From the NCBI GenBank assembly GCA_029747015.1, contig JAKOGI010000104.1:62001-126000 (forward strand): DNA of 64,000 nt, in the 5' to 3' direction. The stretch is from Carnegiea gigantea (lineage: Eukaryota; Streptophyta; Magnoliopsida; Caryophyllales; Cactaceae). The notes below the pieces were generated by a model. The model was not told where the DNA came from and ran no database searches. It was given only the letters and a program-made list of their open reading frames with translations. Shown piece after piece: positions 1 to 12,262 of the stretch. A program made the translations under genes and the position numbers. The first letter of the stretch is position 1; every line of letters starts with the position of its first letter.

Positions 1-144
1 CACACGCAAATAAATAAATAAATAAAATCTGCAGGCCGCCATGCATACCCTATGCACAGATCATGATACACCATGATCTTCATAGATCACACTAATCTGT
101 ATGCCATAGACACTATCTTTCAAAAAACAAACCATCAATGCAGC

Positions 145-665
145 TAGCAGGTGAGAGAACAGAGAAGAGCAACAGCACCCCCTTTCAGTACTTGAAAACT
201 TCCGATAAATTCCCTTGGGTTTATTTTCCTTAACAGCCAACTGACATCTGACTAACATATCCGCACATTCCTTAAGCTGATTCACCATAGAATGTGTAGT
301 GCTTTAGTGTTTCAGTCCAAACAGGTGTTCTACCCAAAGCGTGCATTGCTGCATAAATAGACAGCCGCAGCAGCAATTAGTGATGGCTGCGGTAACACCA
401 CAGTCTGGTACCACATCAGGCCTTTTTCTGCCAAATAGAAGGCCATATTCTACATCTCCTTGTCAGAAGGAACTGGCTTTGATGAACTAACAAGAAAGAT
501 ATCAGGAGTACCAACTGTAAGATCCACTCCAACCTCCCTAGAACCTCTTTCTCCATAGCCAGTACTTGTTCATGGGCATATGCATTGTCAGATATACAAA
601 TGAAATCATTCACCTTTGGTGCCCAAAGAAGCCAAACTTCTATGACAGCGTGCTCAATGTGGAGG
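145..665 (-). pseudogene. Cyclin B (CYCB1-type) processed pseudogene, 3' half
   Basis: Read on the minus strand this is the C-terminal cyclin box region of a plant mitotic B-type cyclin. Recognisable blocks in order are WAPKVNDFICISDNAY, HEQVLAMEKEVLGRLEW, a degraded FLAELGLM-like block, LKECADMLV, YRKFSSTERG and AVALL. They lie in at least three reading frames with internal stops, so no functional protein is possible. The blocks are contiguous, although plant CYCB genes normally carry introns across this region (family knowledge), so a reverse-transcribed copy is the best explanation. The 5' half of the cyclin was not found upstream. A decayed intron-bearing duplicate is less likely. Confidence 0.8.
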
Positions 666-1420
666 GGGCTGGGAAGGAGAGGAAATAATCAGTAGGTCAT
701 ATTACAGCACGGAAATAGAAGAGTTTATATAGATGGGATCCATCATACAAGGTAAACAGGAGTCAGCAGATTGATGATGTCATCCCATTCTAGAGGGTAA
801 GGTCGCAAGATGCCATAAATGGAGGGAACATAAAGGACTGCCAAATTAAGAAGGTGCAGCTTCAAAAGACAAAGGTTGTGGAGATGCGAATAATCAAGTT
901 GATATCTGGTCATACAATAGCAGATAAAGAAAAAGTTATTAGAGATACAGCAGAAGTAGCCCTATAGAGGAAAGGATGAGTGAAGTAAGGATCAAGTGAT
1001 TTGAATACATTAAGAGGTCTCTAGATGCAACAGTGACGTGGGGCAAGAAGATCAACATTTTGGACCATAACGGAGGAAGAGGAAGACCACAAAAGAATTA
1101 CGGTGATCCTACAAGAATAGATTTGGCTCATTTTCAACTTGTTGAGAATACTGCCCTTGCAAGAATTCAAGGTGACAAACATTAGACAAGCATGTTCCAG
1201 ACTTACTATGAAGTTTGCAGACTTGATCCCTGTCAATCCTTCCTCCTTTAATCATTACATCAGCATTGACAACCAATCTGCTTTATATTGCTAATCTTTA
1301 AGTTTTTACCATGCCTAATGCTACACTAAGTTGGACTGTAATGATTAAATTGATTGAAGCACTATTTTGCTTGTATTCACTGCTATGTAATCACCATCCT
1401 GTGTGTATTTTGTTACTTAT
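666..1420. other. Intergenic, no recognised gene
   Basis: There is no open frame with family resemblance and no element ends. The segment could include an unrecognisable 5' part of the cyclin pseudogene. Confidence 0.5.
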
Positions 1421-2018
1421 GCCCTGTTCTTTTTAGCTTATTTTTTGATAATAAGTGCAGATAAGTTCATTTCAGAACAAGTTCAAAATAAGTTAAAAAA
1501 ATAAATTTAGAATATATTGAAGTAAGTTCAGCAAATAAATTAAGAATATTTATTTTGTTTATATTATTAAAAGATTTTAAGTGCGACTAATATTGAGGCC
1601 AATGAAGGGCAACTAATGTTAATATTAAAATGTTATTTGAATTAGCATGCATTTTTCCAACTTTTCCTTCCTAGTTTTTCCTCGCAGGACAACCATCATG
1701 CCAATTTTTATTTCTACTCATAATACAATGTAACAATAATTACCACAATAGAATAATAACCATCTACTTATTATTATTATTATAATAATAATAAAAATAA
1801 TAATAATAATAATAACAGCAGCAGCAGCAGCATTAGTAAAGTAATAATCATCTCATTATTAAAAATAATGAATCTTAACAAATAGCTCATAATAAGCAGA
1901 ATAAATTCAAAACAAGTTGAAAATAAGTTCAGCAAATAAGTTCAGAATAAATTCACTAAATAAGTTCAGATAAGTCCAATTCAAAATAAGTTCAGTCAAA
2001 ATAAGCTAAAAAGGCCCA
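1421..2018. mobile_element. MITE-like element with AATAAGTTCAG subrepeats
   Basis: Both ends carry an inverted copy of TTTTTAGCTTATTTT, at 1430-1444 and, inverted, at 1999-2013. The body is filled with variants of AATAAGTTCA and CAGATAAGTTC near each end, an arrangement typical of short non-autonomous DNA transposons. No coding capacity is visible. I could not fix a target-site duplication, so exact limits and superfamily are open. Confidence 0.55.
1768..1832. repeat. Compound microsatellite (TTA/TAA)n-(CAG)n
   Basis: A run of TTA/TAA trinucleotides passes directly into five to six CAG/GCA units inside the MITE-like element. It probably arose by replication slippage. Confidence 0.9.
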
Positions 2019-2249
2019 GACCTTATTTATTATTTCCTTTCCTTTTTCAAATTTGTTTGTAATTTACCAAAACTACTTCAACACTTCAAATCTTTTTTCC
2101 AAAAGAATTTTGTGGGTTTCTTAGAAGTCAGAATCTCGCTTGCAAAAGTAAAATTGCCTATTTTTGAATCTCTCCTTGCTTTAGCAGGATCTACCCTGGG
2201 TCACCTTCTTGTTGTATAATTTGTATAGAATTATTAAACCCTCATACTA

Positions 2250-2372
2250 GTTGCAACAACACCACCTCCCAGTATGGGTCCCGCTTTCGCAGGGTCCGGG
2301 GAGATCCAAATGTAGGCAACCTTACCTCTACCAACATCCCTACCCGTAGAGAGGCTGAATCCAAGAGACCCA
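2250..2372 (-). mobile_element. Au-SINE-like fragment
   Basis: On the minus strand the order of blocks is the 3' body of the angiosperm Au SINE: CAGCCTCTCTAC, GGTAAGGTTGCCTACAT, CCCCGGACCCTGCG, ACTGGG and a GTTGTTGC tail. The tRNA-derived head with its promoter boxes is missing, so this is a 5'-truncated copy. It lies downstream of the EMC8/9 exons and antisense to the plus strand. Confidence 0.75.
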
Positions 2373-2513
2373 CAAAACAAGATTTTGTGAAATCATTTTA
2401 TTGAAAAAGGATTTTGTGAAAACATTTAAACCACTAGATGCTACGTCGCTTGTCAAAAGTCACACCAAATACCACATTCCAACATCCGCAACATAGTTTG
2501 ATAGGAAATTTAC

Positions 2514-2598
2514 CTTTGAAAGGTGAGCAACATACTTGGCTACTAAGTTCAACTGCAATTCTGACCCACAGTCATCAGCTAGTACAAAAGCTTCCCCA
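2514..2598 (-). pseudogene. Candidate decayed EMC8/9 C-terminal exon
   Basis: The minus strand shows a plausible acceptor (CTCTTCAG) and donor (AAAG|GTAAAT) around 85 bases. The frame reading ADDCGSELQL resembles the conserved NWR-x-GADGGSxLxLKE block of EMC8/9. The frame that would continue from exon 3 hits a stop, and the following residues no longer match the KEPSANVVL block. It may be a pseudo-exon of the neighbouring gene or a chance match to diverged sequence. Transcript data would decide. Confidence 0.35.
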
Positions 2599-3544
2599 CT
2601 GAAGAGATTAATGCAGCAGAAAACTAAATTGCCTTTTGCTAATACAGGATTGGCAAGTATTTCATTCTGAGGCATAGGTCAAACATAACCCGAAATCTTC
2701 TGAGTCATTCAAGTTGAAATTGTTTTGCTCGAACCCCAAAGGTTTTGGGGTTTGGTTGCTGTTCAGGCTTCAGCATCGGCACAGAGTATCATCCTACATA
2801 AAAACTTACAACCCTGGTGGGCCCTGCATATTTCTACTTTGCTATGATCTTCAATTTTTGGTATCAGGGCTCCTCGTCTAGATATTGCATCCATTTCTCA
2901 TTTATTTTATCTTAATATTGTAAGTTTGGTTTCAAAACCTTGACTAGAGTCAAGCATGCAATTTCATGAATTTGGATGCACGCATAAGTCATCTGGTCAT
3001 ATAAACCCCAAGAAGGCACATTTCAGGCTTTGGGGACGCATAAAATAACACTCACTAGATCTGATTTCATCATGAACACTAGCCACTTGTCCTTTGAGAA
3101 ATCTCCCCTGCATACCTCGAAGAGACAAAGAGCTGTTGTGCATGACAAGCCCTAGTTTAGCTGTCAGAATGATTTTACTAGTCCCTAAACATCCCTAGAT
3201 TGAAGAGACCAGGTGCAAAATTTGCGCATAGGAGGGCTACCATATCAGACTTATGAGTTTGTATAAGCCTACAAACTGCCCTTGGTCAAGTAAGGATGAA
3301 TTGGGGCGGGGTGACCAACATTTCAAATGTGCCCAACATAGTTTCTTACTATGAGCATGGAGGAGGAACTATGTGTTATCCAGTTGCGACATCAATAAAA
3401 CAGTATCACAAAATTTAGCGAGGATAGGTAATGCAGCATGTGACCCTCATATCAACAAGTAGCATCATCAGAGTGTAAAATCTGCAAACACATTCAACTT
3501 CCTCCCTCTCTCGCTTTACACTTCAAAATTGAGAACATTAACTT

Positions 3545-3991
3545 ACTTTCAAAAGTCGCGAGGCGCACTGAGGCGCATAGGGTCCCAAGGCACGAGGCAA
3601 AGGCGCACACATGAGGCGCACTTCTATGCAAAAAACTTTAAAAGTCTTTTACATTTCATAAAGCATATTTTGCAGAAACAAGTTAGATAAATGCATTAAA
3701 AATGTGATAAGACATCAATATGACTACTAACAAAGCAAATGACCTTAAGATATGTTATCTTATCATCGTACTTCTCCAATGCACACACTTACCATATAAG
3801 CATAACTCACCTTTTAACTCTCAAGAGAGGAAAAGAAGGAAAAAGGTAAAGGTAAGGCTAAGAAAAAGAAGAAAAAGGGGGAAGATGTAGCCTTGCATCC
3901 TTGAGGCGCACCTCATCCCCTCCGAGGTGCTAACATGGTAGCTTCATGCCGAAGCGCGCCTAGGTGTGCCTCAGGCGGGCTTCCTTAAACC
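3545..3991 (+). mobile_element. GAGGCGC-type MITE, copy 1
   Basis: This is a dispersed element of about 447 bp, clearly homologous along its whole length to 16800-17223. It opens with ACTTTCAAAAGTCGCGAGGCGC and closes with CCTCAGGCGGGCTTCCTTAAACC. These ends are imperfect inverted repeats built on GAGGCGC motifs. The centre holds a purine-rich AAGAAGAAAAAGG stretch. No open frame is present. It lies downstream of EMC8/9 exon 3, either in a long intron or in 3' flanking DNA. Confidence 0.8.
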
Positions 3992-4201
3992 AAGACGGAT
4001 AACCAGCTCAATCTCCAAAATTGAACTCACACACACACGCACAGCTAGCAACTGATTCAACCAGTGAAATTTTGATGAAAGCATGTCGTACAATGCTTCA
4101 AGGTACGTTGGAGAAGACACTTTATCTGAAAGGGTAATTCCTAACTATGTAGATGCTTGATAGGACGATAACATATAAAAAAAGAAAGAATATGAGCTAA
4201 C

Positions 4202-5528
4202 CTGCACAACAGGGCTGAGATCTTTCACTTTCAGCAAAGCTTCCATGTTTCTATTGTCCAACTAAGAATGAAACAGGAATGCCACATTACATATGTAACA
4301 AAGCATTACACCATAAAAAGCATGTAGCTGAAGCAATGTGACATACTACGAGAATCGCGGCTTGGGGAAAATAACGACAAATATGATCTCCAATGTTCTT
4401 GGCCACATTGTTGAGCTCATAGTCATCAAATCTCTCATTTGCATGGAAGTACCCCACCAAGCTCAAACCTTGACCACCATAGTACTCTTCTATCTAGTCA
4501 AGTGGACAAAACTGTCATTTCCCATTATTCCCTTAAATTCTAATTAAATATTTGTAACTGCAGGAGTATAATGATCTATCATCACAGAACTTTAAATCTT
4601 AAATCACCTTCAACAATGTTCATTGTTGCGAAAGTGAGCCGATAGGCCATAAACTTGTCATAATTTACGACAAAGATAAATTGTCGATATTGAAAGCACT
4701 AAAAACTGGTAATTCAAAAGACAAACTAGACTATACTGTTCATGGGGGGAATGCCAAGCCACACGGATACATACTTAGCTCGATGCCAATAGTGTCTGTC
4801 TGTCTGATTCCACTTTTGAATAACTACAGAAGAAGTTTTCGCCAGGGTAATCCACATCCATCCAACCAAGGCTATATTCACATCATCTAATTCAGAATTA
4901 CAAAATCTGAAATTTTTAGCAGAATCCTAAGCTTTTTGGGAGAGATCGACTTCAAATTTTTCAAGGGAATCTAAAATGTGGTCTCAAATTATAAAAAAGA
5001 TCTGCTCCGTAATTAGAAGACGAATTAGCTCATAATTAAATTCATATGTGCCCAATGAACACGCACCGTGTCTTGCAAAGTTCACCAAACAAGGATCCCC
5101 AGCTACACATATGCTTAGAGCTTGATCGACCAAATGGTACACATAGAACACAACCACCTTTCTAGGGTAGAAGATCAACATGTACTGAACTAAAATTCGA
5201 AATCAAATATGCACTATGATCTGGAAAATACTGAGCAAAATCAGAAACCCCAGAAAAAAAGAAAAAAAATCCCAATAGCAAGAAACCCTAGATCACAGAG
5301 AGAGAGAGAGAGACAGACCTGCATAAGAGCGATCTCGAGGGAAGGGAGAAGGGCGATGTGAGTTGAATGGAAAAGAGGGACAGCATCTGAGATTTCGACA
5401 AGTCCCTTTCCGGCATCGAATCGGCCAACCAAGATGCCATTAACGGCGGAAGTTGTGTGCTTCAAAGCATGGAGGACTAGCTTTATATAAGCAGTTTGGG
5501 CGATCTCATACCTCAATTCCCCCGTCAT
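4202..5528 (-). CDS. EMC8: ER membrane protein complex subunit 8/9 homolog, exons 1-3 (partial)
   Basis: EMC8/9 is the cytosolic MPN-fold subunit of the ER membrane protein complex, which inserts tail-anchored and multipass proteins. Exons on the minus strand are 5528-5319 (70 aa), 4493-4347 (49 aa) and 4261-4202 (20 aa). All joins are phase 0 with GT/AG ends. Visible family blocks are GELRYEIAQTAYIKLVLHAL, AVNGILVGR, EISDAVPLFH, GLSLVGYFHANERFDD, NVAKNIGDHI and LSPVVQ. The catalytic JAMM metal motif is absent, as expected for this pseudo-MPN family. The start ATG at 5528 matches the usual plant N-terminus; an in-frame TTG further upstream is not a likely start. Plant homologs are about 205 aa, so about 65 C-terminal residues are unaccounted for. 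Reading on past exon 3 soon meets a stop. Either the gene has more, diverged exons or it has lost its end. Confidence 0.88.
5297..5314. repeat. (GA)n microsatellite at EMC8/9 intron 1 donor
   Basis: A GA/CT dinucleotide run begins four bases inside intron 1, immediately after the GT donor at 5318-5317. Length changes here would sit next to the splice signal. Confidence 0.85.
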
Positions 5529-5614
5529 TGACTCCTTCGCAAGCAATCGTCAATGGCGGGCTTTGGATTTTTGCCAATTCTCCACTGCTCTGATACTTCA
5601 CAATGACAATACCT

Positions 5615-5642
5615 GCTCGCTCGCTCGCTCGCTCGCTCGCTC
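5615..5642. repeat. (GCTC)7 microsatellite upstream of EMC8/9
   Basis: Seven tandem GCTC units lie about 90-115 bp upstream of the EMC8/9 start codon, in its probable leader or core promoter. Confidence 0.92.
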
Positions 5643-5719
5643 ACGCAGTACAGTATAAAAGATGAGGGGAGGGACAGAGACGACTTGGGGCACAATGAAC
5701 ACAAAACATACATTACAAG

Positions 5720-8700
5720 GGGTGCTGGTGAACCGGTAGTTGTTGAGGTCTGTGGTCTCTTGTTCGAAGTTCCATAATGCCAATAATAGTTTCCATCCTC
5801 TTTAACTTAACAAATTATTATGAGGTTCCAATTAGTATTATAAAAACTGTTTTCTGTTAAATAAGTAAGAGCAATTGGGAGGATGGAGCAATGTCGAACA
5901 CAAATCACTGATTTTAAAATGAGACACTCGTACAAATACACAGGCATATAAGATCGGCAACTTTATAAAATATAACAATTGAGCTATTTATTGTATAAAA
6001 ATGACAACTTCATCGTGTGTAACAATTCACTACATAAGCTTGACCCTTTTTGGGGGGGTTTCTACAAACTATATCACTTAGTAATATTTAATCACGGTGT
6101 AAGCATGCCTAATCATATCAAATGATGAAATATATACAACGGTACACCATTGAATGATCCCTAGCAGTTAGGATTAATCCTTGCTAGGCAAGGGTCTCCT
6201 TATGCTTTTCTTTTATTGTCAACCCCAAAAGAAAAAACAAATTACTTGATCACTGGATCACTTTTGGCGAGCTTTGATTAAAATGTCATTAAACTGTCAA
6301 CAATGGTTTTAAAAAATGCCACTCAATTTCTTTGACTAAATGTAATTAAAAAACTTAAAAATGTCATCGTGATTTTTATCGGTTGTAGTAGGTTTTAATT
6401 TAATTTTTTAATATCCTAAGTTAATTAAAGCACACATAATTAAGACTGAGTTAGTAAAATTATTGGTTATAGATCACTAAGCCACGCTAAATGATTTTGA
6501 AAAGATCAATAATTTTGAGCTGAAAGGCAACAAGGGAATTATGACAAGCATTATTAGAGGTTCCTTCTTACACATTTATGTGATTAACAAAATTTTATAA
6601 AATGTTACTATGATAGTTGTATACATAATATGACAGATATGCCAATATAGGATGTACAGTGGGATCATTTTTGGTAATAAAATCTTTTGCCTTATTGCCC
6701 AAAAAAAGTTTGGTATTAGTTTGACTTAAGTGGATTGAAAATTTGCATGAAAAGGGTACATAATCCAAAAAGGCTTTTTTTCTTTTTTTGTTGGAGGAAA
6801 GAGCTCCCTTTCTTTACATGGAAAAATTTTATGAAAAACAAATCTTATCTTTCTTTTAGAAAATGAAAAAGGCCAAAAGAGGGGATGTTATAATATATTA
6901 TAAAGAAATAAGCTTTCCAAAGAAGAAAAGAGTGAAAATATTATTACAAAAAGAAAGCATATGTCCAACAAGGGCTACTTTTAATAAATGGATTTTTTTC
7001 TCCTCTCGACGTGGGAATTTTTTAGAAAAAAGGAAAAGTGAATAAAATGATTTAAAGAGAAACTATTTTAACTAAAGTCAGTAGGCCAGTGAGATTCACA
7101 AAATATTTAAATGATATAAGTTGGTTGCTTGGGTATTCACTCTATGGAGGGCGCTCTTTGAACCAAACAAATAGGCTTTCGAAAGCAAGTACAAGCTAAT
7201 GAAATCGAATATATTTGAGTAGTGTTGCATGCTTGAATAAATTAGTTGGTCTGAAATTACTATGAATAATGCTTTGAAGGTGGATCATATTGAAAGCAAT
7301 GCGGAAAGAAAGTGGAGGACACAAGAGGGATGCATACCCACTTAATTAAATAAAGGACCTGGGAGTGTTCACTTTCAAGTACCGAAATATCAAGTTAATA
7401 ATGAACTTATCGTGAAAGAGGATCCTACCTAAACAGACTTTATATAACACGGAAAGTTTATGAAAGTACAAAGAAATTTTTTTTTGATGCTTTTAAATAA
7501 AATGAATTTAAGAAGTACACGCGCTAGTTGAGTCCAAAGGAATATTTTTAAAATATTTTTAAAATTTAGTTTTTAAGTGAAAAGGTTCGAGATATGACAA
7601 ATCAAGATAAAAAGGATAAGGAGGCCGCTTTGAAGACGTGACACATTTTGTTAATTGTTAAGCACGTGTTCAATTGTCTTGCATTCGTAAGTTAGACATG
7701 ACTCTTGGATGCTCATAAACCAAGGAAGGGACCTATTTATGCTATGTTGTATTTTATGTAGTAACTTTATATTTTACCAACTAAGTATGTAAGCCATGTG
7801 TTTTAGGATTTGATGGGTACTAAACTAAAGTATGTACATCAATAAAGGTGAACGAGAAGTTATGTGTAATTAGTCACTACTTGCATTCTCCAGAAAATGT
7901 CGAACTTATTAAGCAGAATAAGATTTTTCCTAGCGACCTTGCTGTTAGAAGACTTTAACGAATGAATTTTCTCTTATAAAAAGAAACTAAGGAAAGAATA
8001 AGCTTTAGCATTGGAGTTTTGTTAATTGACGTTTAGATGCATATTAATTTATAACACTAAGCTTATGGTTCAAAAAAAAAAAAATACTATGGAAAGTTTT
8101 CAAAGAGCCTTGTTTCTTAAAAGAAATAGTGGTAATATAATGCCTCAACTAATTGAGTTTCGCTGCCTGATTGTCAAACATAACTCGACACTAATTCTAA
8201 ATTAAAGACTATTTCTAGTTGGGATATTACAATCTTTCAAATAATCTTTGAATGGTTGGTGAATATAAGACCTCCCACCAAATCAATTTCCTTCTAATTG
8301 TTTTTCCTTCATCCCCAAATTAAATAGTTAGGTTTTCTTTTGAAATCCTAACAAGATCAAGACACTTTAAATCATCAAGGAAGCTACAATAAATTGACTT
8401 GATAATTGTGAGGTCTACACAAAATTGAGCTTGAAGAACCCTAAAGATGGTTGCTTCTTCTTGTCGAAAGCCAAATCATGCTTGTGGATCTTCACTTCAC
8501 ATGGCAACCAAATGACGCCTCTCACTTGGTGTCTTATTCGTAAATTACAAATTGCAAAGCTAATTTGAGGGTTTGTTCGTCATCAGAGGGAGAGAATGAG
8601 TTAGGTATAAAACAAGTTGTTCTTAGAGCATTTGCAGCGGACGTTTCAAATTTTGAGACTCTACTCTGTCACATTAGTAAAAATTTTCTTTTGAAACTTA

Positions 8701-11700
8701 TATTCCTTCACTTTTTCAACACATGGAACTCCAATTTGGATCACACAATAAAATATTTATCATGAGCCCACCCATAATATATATCTTGTTTTAAAACTAC
8801 CCAAATAATATTTTCAAGGCAAAAAAAAAAAGAGAAAATAACAAAATCATAAAAAGACAACAAAAACTGGAATATAGCTAGGATGGAGTGACAGACGGTT
8901 CCATCTCGTGTGTTGCCCCACGCGACACTCATATTGGAATTACTTTGTGCCAAATTGAGGGGTACTTGGACTCCTACTACTAGAACACATGCCAGTAGCC
9001 AGAGGTGATCCAATAGAGAAATCGGAGATAAAAGATCATCACAAAATTCAACCTTTTGTTTTATTCTTCTTTAAAATTTTGTCCAATGCTCATTAGATGG
9101 CTCTTTACCAGTTACCAATTAATGTCACTTTTTAATTTACTTGCTATAAATAACTATAATGTCATTTTTTTGCTTTATTAAAAAATTTGGTGAACCGATT
9201 AGTGAAAATAAAATTGGGCGATATCATTTACCAACGGCGGATCTTTAACTCGACAAATCTTTATATAATAAAAAGCAAAATGATGTGAGGTTGACAAATC
9301 TTCCCTCCCCCATCCCAAGCATTGGTGCACTCCCGCTTAATTCTATTCATGCTATTCAATTTTGAAACTTGCGCCAACTCAAATAACCACCCACGAGTCT
9401 CATGTTTGCAGTGAGATGGATGGTTAGCTACGGATTATCAGTAAAAACATCTATCTCAAAATAACCACCCACGAGTCCTATGGTTGTGAATAACTATTTT
9501 CCAGAAACTTCTCCTCCTCCATTAGTAACCGCTACAGCAAACTGCTTCTCCAATCATTTTAAATTCTGCCCCCATGTTCAGGCATGGTTACAATAGAGAG
9601 ATGATTTTATCCCCAAAAAAAAAAAAAAAAACAGAGAGATGATGATAATTCACCAATCAAAAAAAATCCACTTAGCATTTTGAAGAGGAGGAGGAGGTCC
9701 AAACAAAAGGAAGAGGTTGTAGAGGAAGACAACCCATCGTTTTCCATTGGCCAAGAATCAATTTCATAGTGCCTAAATTGAATCAAACAAATGAGATAAA
9801 AGCAAACTCTCACCACCCAGACCAGTGCAAGCATCACTAATTATTCAGAAAGTTGTCAAGTTCTCCAAAAGCTAGATCCCCATCGTCCATTGATGATGGT
9901 TGCCATGGGAATATGAAAGGTGAGGTAGTGGACACTGGCTATACAACTACCCTCATCATAAAGGAATGAATTTATTTGTTTTTCTAGGAGAGGGGGGCAC
10001 TTAATGTTTCATTTTTCTTCCGCTTTCTTTTTCATTTTTTTCCTTTTTTTTAAAATTAAGATTTTCAATGAAAAAACAATTGAGTTTGGCCTTTTTGCAT
10101 ACAAGAAGGGATGTCCTTTCTTTTGTACAATTGTGTATTGATGTTTCCTCTGTGTGCTCTGATTGAAAATTATATTCATAATTAGGTAGTCATCTTCAAT
10201 TTTCTCCTAAAAGTTTCACTTTGAACCTAAAAACAAAAAGGAACTTATTTGCAATGGAAAATAAGTTTAATTTGTGGTGGGTGTTATGCTGTAATTTTGG
10301 TTGACAATGGAATTTTTAACTATGAAAAGAAATTAGTTAAGTGAAATGAGATTAACTGTTAAATAAAGATTTTACTTATAAGCCATATCTAATCACGTGA
10401 TGTATTAAAAGTGTCTATATTCTTATTTTAGCAGCATATAATCTCTCTTTTTAATAAAGATTACTATTATCTAAAAACTAAAATTTTATGTAGAGCAATC
10501 CAATGCTGATTGCAACAATAATCACCTTACCATAGTGAGCAACTCTTTCTTCAAAATTAAAGAATTTATGCTAATTAACTGAAACCGTGCTTTTTTGTTT
10601 GTTGTTGTTATGTTTCCATCATTTTGTAACCGTGGCAGTGTTATCTATTGCATAGTGTTGGACTTCCATGTGTCTTCCTTAATAAAAACATTTACGGAAG
10701 GGTTGAAGTAATGAACAATAGCTTTTTCATGGTTTACATTTGCCTATTCAATGTGACCTCTTCTTCACATTTTAGCTCTTTTGTTATCATCTTCTAACTA
10801 ATAGATGATGTTTTGGTCAGTTGTCATAATTTTAGTTGAAATGACAACTCTTAGTCTCTCAATCTAAGGGATGATTTTTTGAGATCCACTTATGTTAGTT
10901 CCTATAAATAAATATATACATGGTTATATTTTGCTTATTAGCATAACTTTGGCTAGATTAGCAACTCTTAATATGTGGGATCTTACAGTATCCACTAATA
11001 TGATGTGTAAATTTTTATGTTATAAGTGTAAAAATGGATAAGAGGTTGAGATGCCTGAAAATAGCCATTCGGGCATTGTGGTTTACTCCTAACTTTTCCC
11101 ACAGTTTCATCATCTCCTAAGTTTCAAATTTGAAATTTGAAATCAAGATAATAAATTATTACGGTTAAAAAAATGAAGATGAAGACCATTCTCACTCCTC
11201 ATAATCCATACAACTACTTATCCTATTTTTATCCAAACGAAATCTCTGCTTCCCACATACAAGAGTAACTAACCACCTAGAAACTCCTCCACTTTCATAG
11301 TTTCATGCTATCACCGCTCCTTACATGGCTTAACCATCTTAAACCCATCACACCTCATATCCTGCATATATAATCGCAAGGCACACCATATGTAGGAGTT
11401 TTTTTGGGGGACGGGGGAGGGGAGGGGGTGAGTATCTCCATTGATATTAATTAGACATCATTGCTGATTCGTTGCTGATGCTTCACACCGTAAACACATT
11501 CTTAATTACTTTAATCAGTCTTTCTTACTTTTATTTTGGCCACAATTGAATTTGATTTTTGTTTTGGTATGGTGCTTTTTGGGTCATTATAGCATAAATC
11601 CATATATATCATATTGAAGAAGAAGAGAACAAAGAGGAAGACATTGTATCATCATGTAATGGCCAAGGTGATTACATGGATAGCACGGAGATATAACAAC

Positions 11701-12262
11701 CCAGATAAGGATGTCACTTACCATGGCAATGTGAGGATAAAGAAGTGGTGACCTCTGGACTATAGGGTTGTTGACTGCCATCAATTACAATACACCCACA
11801 AATGAAATAGAGGAGGTATTAACTTATCTTTGCTCTTTTGCCTTTTAGGGCTTATTTTTTGGGTATGCAATAAAGGTCGCATTTCCGTTTCTCTGTATTT
11901 TTAGCCAAAATTACGCTAGCTAATCACTTGAGCTCTTTTTTCCCTTTTTGCTAATCTTGCACATATGTATGTCAAAACATTAACACAAGCGGCTAAACAT
12001 ACCATTCACAGAGATAGACTTCCCGCCCATGTGTGAAGAAGCCTTAATTGTGTGTAACACTTGGCTTTTATCTTGCCCCCCAAATCCCCCCTACTCCCCA
12101 CCCCCCCAAAAAACCCCTTTAATTTAGCTTGAGAAAATTTTTTGCAACTACAACGTAGTTTAATCGACGGTAGATATTGTTGTAATTTTGTTGCAGAAGG
12201 GATTTTCAAGGAGCTAAAAAACTAGACAAGATGCTAATGAGTTTTGAGAGTGTTGTAGCGTA
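5720..12262. other. Long AT-rich intergenic region between divergent EMC8/9 and dehydrogenase genes
   Basis: I recognise no gene. Open frames are short and without family resemblance. Minor features are a 20-base motif (AATAACCACCCACGAGTC) repeated about 80 bp apart at about 9380 and 9460, poly-A runs near 8070, 8820 and 9615, and a G-rich patch at 11405-11430. Old, unrecognisable transposon remains are likely but not shown. Confidence 0.5.

Noticed and set aside
5525..5546. Upstream TTG start for EMC8/9
   Set aside because: The conserved family N-terminus begins at the ATG at 5528, and non-ATG starts are not expected here.
5525..5783. Minus-strand frames with SERASERASE-like repeats
   Set aside because: Translation of the GCTC microsatellite, not a protein.
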